NCBI GenBank assembly: GCA_031763025.1
Contig: JASSKH010000005.1
Location: forward strand, 17,326,128-17,390,127
Direction of reading: 5' to 3'
Length of the DNA: 64,000 bases
From: Macrocystis pyrifera
Taxonomy: Eukaryota > Sar > Phaeophyceae > Laminariales > Laminariaceae
Position numbers and translations under genes: made by a program. Below the pieces are notes generated by a model. The model did not search any database. It had not been told where the DNA came from and was given only the letters and a program-made list of their open reading frames with translations. Every line of letters starts with the position of its first letter. The first letter of the stretch is position 1. Positions 53,355-63,000 of this stretch are shown here, piece by piece.

Positions 53355-56300
53355 GGCAAAAGAGTGGAAGAGGAAAGTGCCATATATGGAGAGGAAACCC
53401 AGGGGAAGAGGATTGGGGGGGGGGGGGGAGGGGATCGAATAATAGGCGGAAAATTGACGGAGTTGATAATAACATAAAAATACGTACAGGGTGGAAATGT
53501 GTCGGTCGAGCGCAAATACGCCACTTTCTTCGTATCCAGCAACACCTAGGATAGATCAACAGATCATACATATCATACAAATCATTGCCACTTCATGATC
53601 TAGGTAGTTCAAGGCAGATCTGTTCCCGATCTTGTATGATCTGTATGATCTAGCTCATGTTGCCGGGTGGGACCCGTTCTAATCTGTGTGATCTACAGTA
53701 GCACATGTTTCCTGGGTGTGATCTATCTGCCCTATAAGGCAGATCCTGCACAACCTCTCACAACGGCAAGATGAGGAAACAGATGATCTATCTGTAGCAA
53801 CCTCTCACAACGGCAAGATGAGGAAACAGATGATCTATCTGTAGATAGATCAGATCATGATCTGTCTGTCCGAGGTGTGATTCGTCTCGTACATAGCTAC
53901 GGTCGTCGCCAATGATGAAACAAAATCCTACCAAAAAAAAAAAAAAAAGGTGCGAACGAAACGAAAAGCGACCGGATTGAAAAAAAAAAAATGCCTTCCC
54001 ACCTTCTGATAGAAATACTCTTCGAGCCAAGGTCTCAAGAACTTGAGACAGTAGTACTCAAGCGCGTCCCTTATTTCCAGCAAGGATTGCTCCGCTCCCT
54101 GGGCATGCATGCCTTCCAAGTCGAACAAACCATCCGCTTCCATGAAGCCTACGTTGACAAAAAAAAACGTTGAAGAAACGAGAGCAAGAGATCGCAAAAA
54201 AAAAAGACGGACGGCGATAACTCTGCAGTGCGCGAACGGCAGGCACCGAATTCGCGCTGCCAACGACCGTTCAACGTAAAGTATTGGATTGGATGAGGCC
54301 TCCTGTTCGGAAGCAGGGGGGCCTCGCCAGGGACAAAACTCCTCACCGTGTGCGCTTGGAGTGACCGTGCAGAAAAAGGCAACTAACCCTTTTGCCATTA
54401 CAACTGTGGTCCAACACGAAATTCCAAGTATCTCGCGCAACGGGCAGATAGATCATCCACAGATCATCTACACATCATATATATATCATCTACATATCAT
54501 CTACAGATCATCTAGATATCATCTACCTGGTACACATCATCTACATATCATCTACATATCATCCAGGTCCAAACCTGTCGTTTACGAGATGTTGCGCAGG
54601 ACCTGTACAGCACAGATAGATACAACATGAGCTGTGGACCATACATACCAGGTATCATACATATCATACATACCATACATACCATACATACCATACATAT
54701 CATACATACCATACATATCATACATATCATACATATCATACATATCATACATATCATACATATCATACATACCATACATATCATACATATCATACATATC
54801 ATACATATCATACATATCATACATACCATACATACCATACATATCATACATATCATACATATCATACATATCATACATATCATACATATCATACATATCA
54901 TACATATCATACATATCATACATATCATACATATCATACATATCATACATATCATACATATCATACATATCATACATATCATACATATCATACATACTAT
55001 ACACATCATACATATCATATATATCATATATATCATACATATCATACATATCATACATATCATACATATCATACATACCATACATATCATACATATCATA
55101 CATATCATACATATCATACATATCATACATATCATACATATCATACATATCAGGAATCAGTCTTCCCTGAACGATCTAGATCATCAAGTGATAGTCCCCC
55201 TGAAAATGGGAGTGTTCTCATGGGTATTATATGCCGCTTTTTTTTCATGCACATGATCAATAAAAAATACGGTAACATACAGGAAAAGTATCCACACCTC
55301 GAAACACATAATCGATTCCCACAGTTCATGATCTAGATCATTTCAAGGCAGATAGATCATATGTCCCTGATCTGTATGATCTAGCTCATCATGTTGCCGG
55401 GTAGGAGCAATACAATCTGCGTGATCTAGGACATGTTTCCTGGGTTAGAGCTGTACTGCACAGATCCTGCACAACATCTCAGAACGGCTTGTGAAGATGA
55501 TCTAGATGATCTATCTGTTCGACTCATGAATACGGTGGAAAAGCAGTGCGTGGTCACACAACGATTCAAGCATTGCACTTTCATCTACCAATTCCTATGT
55601 CAGAAGGGACACACACGGACATTCGGGCACGCGACACACATACACACTGGGAATGATTCCCGATTATTTAGCGCCTGTTGCAAACTACACAATCGCTCTG
55701 TTCGTAACAAATACATTCACACCGTGGACACAGAGTCGATTCCCACTCGATGATCTATGGCTTTCAGGGCACAAAGATCCCTGACCCGTTCTAATCTGTA
55801 TGGTCTACGTATAGCAGCACATGTTTCCTGGGTGTGATCTATCTGCCCTATAAGGCAGATCCTGCACAAACCTCTCGCAACGGCAGGTGAAGAACTAGAT
55901 CATCTACAGTACATGGATATGATCAGATAGATCATTATCTATCTGACGATGATTTGTCGGAGGTGTGCAAATAGTTCCTCTCACCTAGCACGAGCCTGGC
56001 AGCCTTCCGGCAGCAGCTAACGCCAAGCAGCACCCACAGCTCCTTCAGAGTCTCGTACGAATCCTCCGCGCCCTCTGAAAAAATAAACAAATATAATTAA
56101 ACACATAAAATCACATCAGAAACAAAAAACAGAACCCACGATGGGTCCAGAAAACCAGGGCATTCCTCGGGATTTTTCCCGCGGTTTTGTGCGGGATTCG
56201 GGATATTCCCGTGATCCCGAGATAATTGTGATTTCTCGTGCCCGCACAAACGCGCCATTTTGATAGTACGGGGGGACATACAGCAGTAACCAGTACCCAC

Positions 56301-57509
56301 TATCCCCTAAGAAATCATGTTGAGTTCTGATTACCAACACGGGGGGGACCAAAGCAAATAGGACCAAATATTGTCATTACGGGGGTCCATAGTTAACAGG
56401 ACCTATGGTGTACATAAAAACCTATATATTTGCCTATTTTTACTAACAAAATTTGGTCCCGTTAACTATGGACCCCCGTAGTGGTATAGATAGGGAAACA
56501 TATACCCGGTACGTAGGTTTTTGTGTGTACCGTAGGTCCTATTTACTGTGGTCCATCGCAATATTAACAGAGATATTAGGACGCTCCACGGTAAGATTCA
56601 GACCACTCATGGCCGGGAATACATAGGACCGTTTAGAAAATAATGTTGATACTAGTTGGTCCTTGTAGCTACTAGTTACGCCCAGAATGGCACTTATTTC
56701 ACCACCAAAATCGATCGGGCATGTATGCTGCAAAGAGGTGGCCGAAAGAGTGCGGTTCAACGCGCATGAATTGATACCCCGCAATTATCTATCAAACGTT
56801 TTTTACGGCACTATTGTACGTTGGGCGGGAACGAACGGGACACAAAAAATTCATGGGTAGGGTCCATTTTTATACAGGAAAACAGACCACCAAAAAACCC
56901 AACCAAATTGGTTCCAACCAAATTCTTCGGGAAATACTTCCATGGGTAGGCTTCATTTTTATAGACCACAAAAAAAAACAACCATATTGGTTCCAACCAA
57001 ATTCTTCAGGACAACATCGTGATAAGGCACACACACCTTAAGGCCTTACTGGGAGAGGACAACGCCATATCACAAATTTTGGCAAAAAAAAATAAGCCCT
57101 CTCTCTATCAAGGCGTACATCTTTACCCCGACCGCCCTCGCCATTGCAGTCAAAAACCCACCCGCCATCGCCTGCGGGTGTCGCTCTTCCACGGCAGGCA
57201 GGGCTTCCGACACGAGGTGCCAGCAGTCATTCGCCGTTGCGCACAGGAACATCAAGAGCTTGTCCCACCCCCTCTCTGGGCAAGAGGACATGGAGGCCTC
57301 CGTGTGCGCCGACATCACGTTGCGGAGAGAACCCAGGGCGCCCGCGCCGGCCCGAAGTATGACAGCCTGTTTCGTTGCACGGCGGAGAAAAGGGGGGCAT
57401 GCGGGCGGTTGCCGGGCGAACAGAACCAAACCAAATAGGAGGAGGCGGGAAGGGGGGGGTGATAGTGATGATGATGATTAGGGGAGGTGGGGACAGGACA
57501 GGAGCGACT

Positions 57510-57544
<35 letters not shown>

Positions 57545-59944
57545 GTACTCGATATCATGCATGGCCGTAGTCGTATGACCATAGACCCTCGCATCCCTAC
57601 AATGCCGGGACGGAGCATGTCGGGTTTTCACCGACCAGGCAGACATTGCTTGCACCAAGCGCGAAGCGCCGTTAGGTGTTCGGCGAGTCGCATAAAGGGT
57701 GAGCTGCATCCTATTCACAGTCGCTTGTGAGGCGGATTCGCACGGGGAGTGGGGGTCGAGAACATGGTTGGGGGGGGGGGGAGGGGGGAGGGGGTGCCTG
57801 CTTGTAACCGAGGGGTTGATCTTCAACCAGCACTGCCGCTGCAACTAAACTTCTATTACGGGGGACCATAGTAAATAGGACCTACGGTACATACAAAACC
57901 CTGCATATTTCCCCATTTTCACTAACAATATTTGGTCCTATTAACAACGGTCCCCCGTAATAGTCTAATTTCAAGTAACTTGTCTCCTAAAGAGACGGCG
58001 TGGCGTCCACACCCAACCCAATACATTTACCCGGGCACGAGGTCATGATCAATATTTAGGTTTCATCTTGCGGAAAAACGTCATTTTTTTTTCCAACGAC
58101 CTTAACGATTACAGTCAAATCGCCAAAAAAAAACACACACACGTTATTGGATACGCCCCCCCCCCCCCCCCCGCCGCTTGCCTGCGGTCTCGCCCCCCTT
58201 CCCTCCCTAGACCTGGTCGGTGAAAATCCAACGTGCCCCGTCCCGACATTGTAGGGGCGCGAGGGTCTACGGTCACACGACTATTATACGGCCGGCCATG
58301 CATGACAAGAGGACGCCCCTCCCCGTCCCAATCCTCAACTTCCACCACGCAGAAATAGGACCCACCAAAACTGGCATTGCGACTACGGCCATGCATGACA
58401 TAGAGTATACCCCCCCCTTCCGCCCAAACCCTGCCCCCTGCTCCCCGCCCCCCTTCCCAACCCTCTCGTTCGCTGCACACATTACCTGCACACCCGCATC
58501 ATCCGGAAATTTCTTGGCGACGGTGACGATGTACGTGTCCAGCAAGGCGATCGCAGTCGTAGGAACGACGGACAGCGGCCTAACCGAGGACTCATGAAGC
58601 TCCCACATAGAGAAGCCCTTCTTCGCCCGATCACCTTTCCCTCCTCCTCCTCCCCCTGCACCCCCACTCCCCTTCCCGCCCATCTTCAGGCGGTACCGGG
58701 AAGGGGGTTTGGACGATGATGGCCCCTCCCCCCCTGATCGGTCGCCGACGCCTCCACGGGGAAATCAAGGGTTTGCTAGAGAGTAGTGGCGGCGGAACAT
58801 GGCAATATCACAAGGGGTGTGGAAAGGTGATTTGTTTGGTGGCGAGGAGGCGAGATATTATACGTGGAGTGTACGTACTATACCAGGTATATTTTTGTCC
58901 GTTTGTTGGTGAATAGAGAACGCCGTGTTTATACGTCTCAAAAACGCGTGATCGCAGTGCTTGAAAAAATCAACGCCAGACACCACACCAGACCAGACCA
59001 GACCACCCCAAAATTAAAACCGAACAGAACCAAACCCAACCCAACCGAACCAAACCAAACCAAACCGAACCAACCCAAAACCAAACCGAACCAAATATAA
59101 CCAAATATAACAAAAGCTAAACCAAACCAAACCGAACCGAACCGAACCGAACCGAACCGAACCAAACCAAAACTCGAACCACCCCACCCCAAGTCAACCC
59201 AACCCAAACCAAAACCATACCAGGCCGCGCGCCGCACAAACTTTCCGCGCATCATTTGACATGACACAACAAAACAAAACGAAACAATAAGCCCGACCTT
59301 TTGGGTGTCGAGGATCTTGCGGAACCAAACCGAACCCAACGCAGCCCAACCCAACCCCCAACCCAACAACAGAGACCATATGTCATCGTACCAAAATCCG
59401 GCGTTGGTGAGTCCGCGTCAAAAAACGGCTGGAACCCAAAAGTGTCCGGGTAAGGATAAAAACTAAAATAAACTAAAATAAACTAAACTAAAATAAGATA
59501 AGATGGGCTGTCGGACCTTGTTGGTGTCGAGAATGTTCCTGAACAGGCCCGACAGCTTCCTCTCGATGCTGGTCGCATACGCCGTCAGCAACCAGGGCAC
59601 GCTCACGGCCTTAGACAGGAGGGGGGGGGGCGAGGCTCTCCATCCCACGAGGTCAAGCCTGGGCTGGAGAGTGCGCTGTTTGGGGCGGACAAGATAAAAT
59701 AAAAAACGTCAACACCAGCAACGGTAGCGGAGGCGACAAGGGAGTTGTCAAGCGGCGCGAAAAGAGGCGGTAGGGGGGCGGGGGGGGGTGTAGGGGTACT
59801 CATGTCATGCATAGCCGCAGTCTTACGATCATAGACCTTCGCATCCTGGGAGAATTGCGGGGGCACGCAAGCTGGTCACCTTTTTTTATGGACGCACAGG
59901 TACGCATTACACACACCCCACGCCTCTTTCTTGTTCCGTAGCAG

Positions 59945-59976
<32 letters not shown>

Positions 59977-59983
59977 TAGAGCT

Positions 59984-60015
<32 letters not shown>

Positions 60016-60022
60016 TAGAGCT

Positions 60023-60054
<32 letters not shown>

Positions 60055-63000
60055 TAGAGCTGCAGCAGCAGCAGCAGCAGCAGCAGCAGCTAGAGCTGCA
60101 GCAGCAGCAGCAGCTAGAGCTGCAGCAGCAGCAGCAGCTAGAGCTGCAGCAGCAGCAGCAGCAGCAGCAGCAGCTAGAGCTGCAGCAGCAGCAGCAGCAG
60201 CAGCATTCGCCAATCAGCGTGTACAAGTAAACAACACGAGCGTTCTTAAATGAAAAAAAAAAAAAAAAAACAGAAAAACGGATCCACCCACACCACCACG
60301 TCGGAATTGAAAGCAAAGTACGTAGCGTGATGGGGTTTCGTCTCAGAAATGAAATAAAACATACCAGGCATATGGGGTTTGGTCTCAGAAATGAAATAAA
60401 ACATACCAGGTATATGGTTCAGTCGTTTTTTTTACATGATTTTATTAAAATGGGGTGTCGATTTGTTTTTTGTCGTGTCCCCCTGAATACCTGCATTATG
60501 TCGGCTTTGTTTACGAGGATGTCCAAGAGCGCGAGAAGGCCTTGGTCAGCCAACGGCAGGACTCCCTCGTAGCGGAACGTTATGTGCCTGCCCACCTCTT
60601 CCACCACCTGAAGCACAAAAAAAACAAACAAAACATACAGTAGTACATACGAGCGGCGCAATTTATTTCCAATGAATTCACGACGATTTTCACGAAAACG
60701 CCCAGGCCGTTACAGCGGCACAATTCGCGACGGTCCCAGCGCACCTTGTCGGGCAGGCCGCACGTAGCGTCAGTGCGCGCGACCGCCAGTACCGCCGCCT
60801 TTTCGATGGAAACCCGTTTGACGTGAGGTCGGTCGCACGCACCATCGGACGGACAGATCATCTACAGATAGATCATTTACAGATGGATCATGATTTAGAT
60901 CATCTACTTCAAGAACCTCACCTGCAGCTTTGATAGATTTTGCAGGATCTGTACAGTACAAGTCCAACCCAGGAAACAATTTCCTACTGCTGCCTTAGAT
61001 CATGGCAGGGCGTTCCGGCTCCCACCCGGTTAACATGATATACAACGTCCAACCGAGGGGACATGTCCTAGATCATGGCAGGTCATACGGGTCTCCTTTC
61101 CCCTGATAAGACGAACTATTACGGGGGGTCCATAGTTAATAGGACCTATGGTATACATAAAAACCTATATATTTACCTATTTTTACCAACAAAATTTGGT
61201 ACTATTTACTATGGTACCCCGTAATATATACCTGGTAAATCATACGCACAGATCAAGAATATGTCTTCCCTTAAAAAATACAAAAATACCAGGCATAGAT
61301 TGTCAAGTACACCGGAAAATCGATTGTCTGTGCTTCGAGGTGTGCAGTAGCAATTTCTTCAAGGTACCTTTGTGTAGCACTGCGAGGCCATGACTTCCAC
61401 GGCTCTCCTCAAGGCCCGCTCGGGCAGCGCGTCGGCGCCAAGCAGCAGCTCCATCACCTGTCACGACGTCAAACGTGCGGAACTTTATACTAGTACGGGG
61501 GTCCATAGTAAACAGGACCTACGGTACACACACGAACCTATATGTTGCCCTATTTTTCCTACCAATATTTGGTCCTATTTACTATGGTCCCCCGAAATAT
61601 CAATGGTAGTGAGTCACCAAACAAACCGAATTTGATAAATATTGCACGCTACGCCCGCTACACGATCGAACGGATTCGCAAAAAATAATACACAATACAC
61701 ATCGGACGCAAAAACACTAATATTCAAGACAGTCGTGGTCCTTCTATAGAGCCGGTATATATGCGTCAGGCACTATAAGAGCAGCAATCGGCATGACAAG
61801 CGAAATCACAGGCACTATAGCAAGCAACCAGCACTACAGAGGGACCGCTATTTCGGGGGACCATAGTAAATAGGACCCACGGTATACACAAAAGCCTATA
61901 TATTTCCCTTTTTTTACTAACAATATTTGGTCCTATTTACTATGGCCCCCCATAGTGTAGCACATCAATTCAGTGTGCAGTGCTTGGACTCGAAAGTGCA
62001 ACTTCCTATGTGCCGCCCGTTCTATTTTGCCGAATTTTCAAACGCTCCTTACAACATGCCAAAACTCCGTGTGTCCTTCACACTTAACCGAAACTCCAAA
62101 CGTACCTTATAGCAGCTTGCCGACATTCAAGAACGTTACCTTACAATGCCGAACACACATAAATCATGCACAGACGCTTGTAGTCTACGTACACATGGTA
62201 CATACAAACATACTTCGTATACTACTATATCAAGAATCAAACCTGCTGTACAGAGGCAAAACTATCAATCCTCCCAATAATCTTGTGATAGCCCCCCACC
62301 CCCCCCCCCCTCCCCTCCGCGCCACCCCGTGCTCACCCTCTTGTCCAACGCCCTGCACAGCCCCTCGACCGTCTTAATGCTCCCTACTATAGCGCGACCA
62401 GCCTGGTTCGGCCCTTCCTCCCCGTCCCCTGCGTCGTCGGCCTCAATATCTTGGAAAACCAAGCTTCGCTGGAGAGCGGCCTGCCAAGCGCCGGCGACGG
62501 GCAAAACAAGACGTTCTAAACGAAATGAGTCGAAGCAAAGAGCGATACCTCCTTACACCGATTCACTGCTACCACGTGTGTACTGCAAAGCTTCCACAGC
62601 TCGGATATATCATCTACAGGTAGATCATCTACAGATAGATCATCTGCAGATAAATCATCTACAGATATATCATCTACATATAGATCATCTACAGAGAGTT
62701 CATCTACAGATAGATCGCTACAGATGAATCATCTACGGATAGATCATCTACAGATAGATCATCCACAGATAAATCAACTACAGATAGATCATCTACAGAT
62801 AGATCATCTACAGATAGATCATCCACAGATACATCTACAGATATATAATCTAGATCCTAAGCTGCCGTTGTGAGATGTCGTGCAGGGTCTGTGCAGTACA
62901 GATCCAACCCAGGAAGCGCGCCCTAGATCATGCAGGTTATACACAGCAACATGAGCTAGATCATACAGATCATAAAGATCAGGAATATATGATCTATCCA

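Noticed and set aside
54548-55256. Open frames of up to 209 codons on both strands
   Set aside because: All frames are open because the sequence is a 9-bp array; the peptides are simple repeats of three residues.
59800-60316. Poly-Ala, poly-Cys and poly-Gln frames of up to 146 codons
   Set aside because: They are readings of the CAG array within an intron and have no splice or start context.
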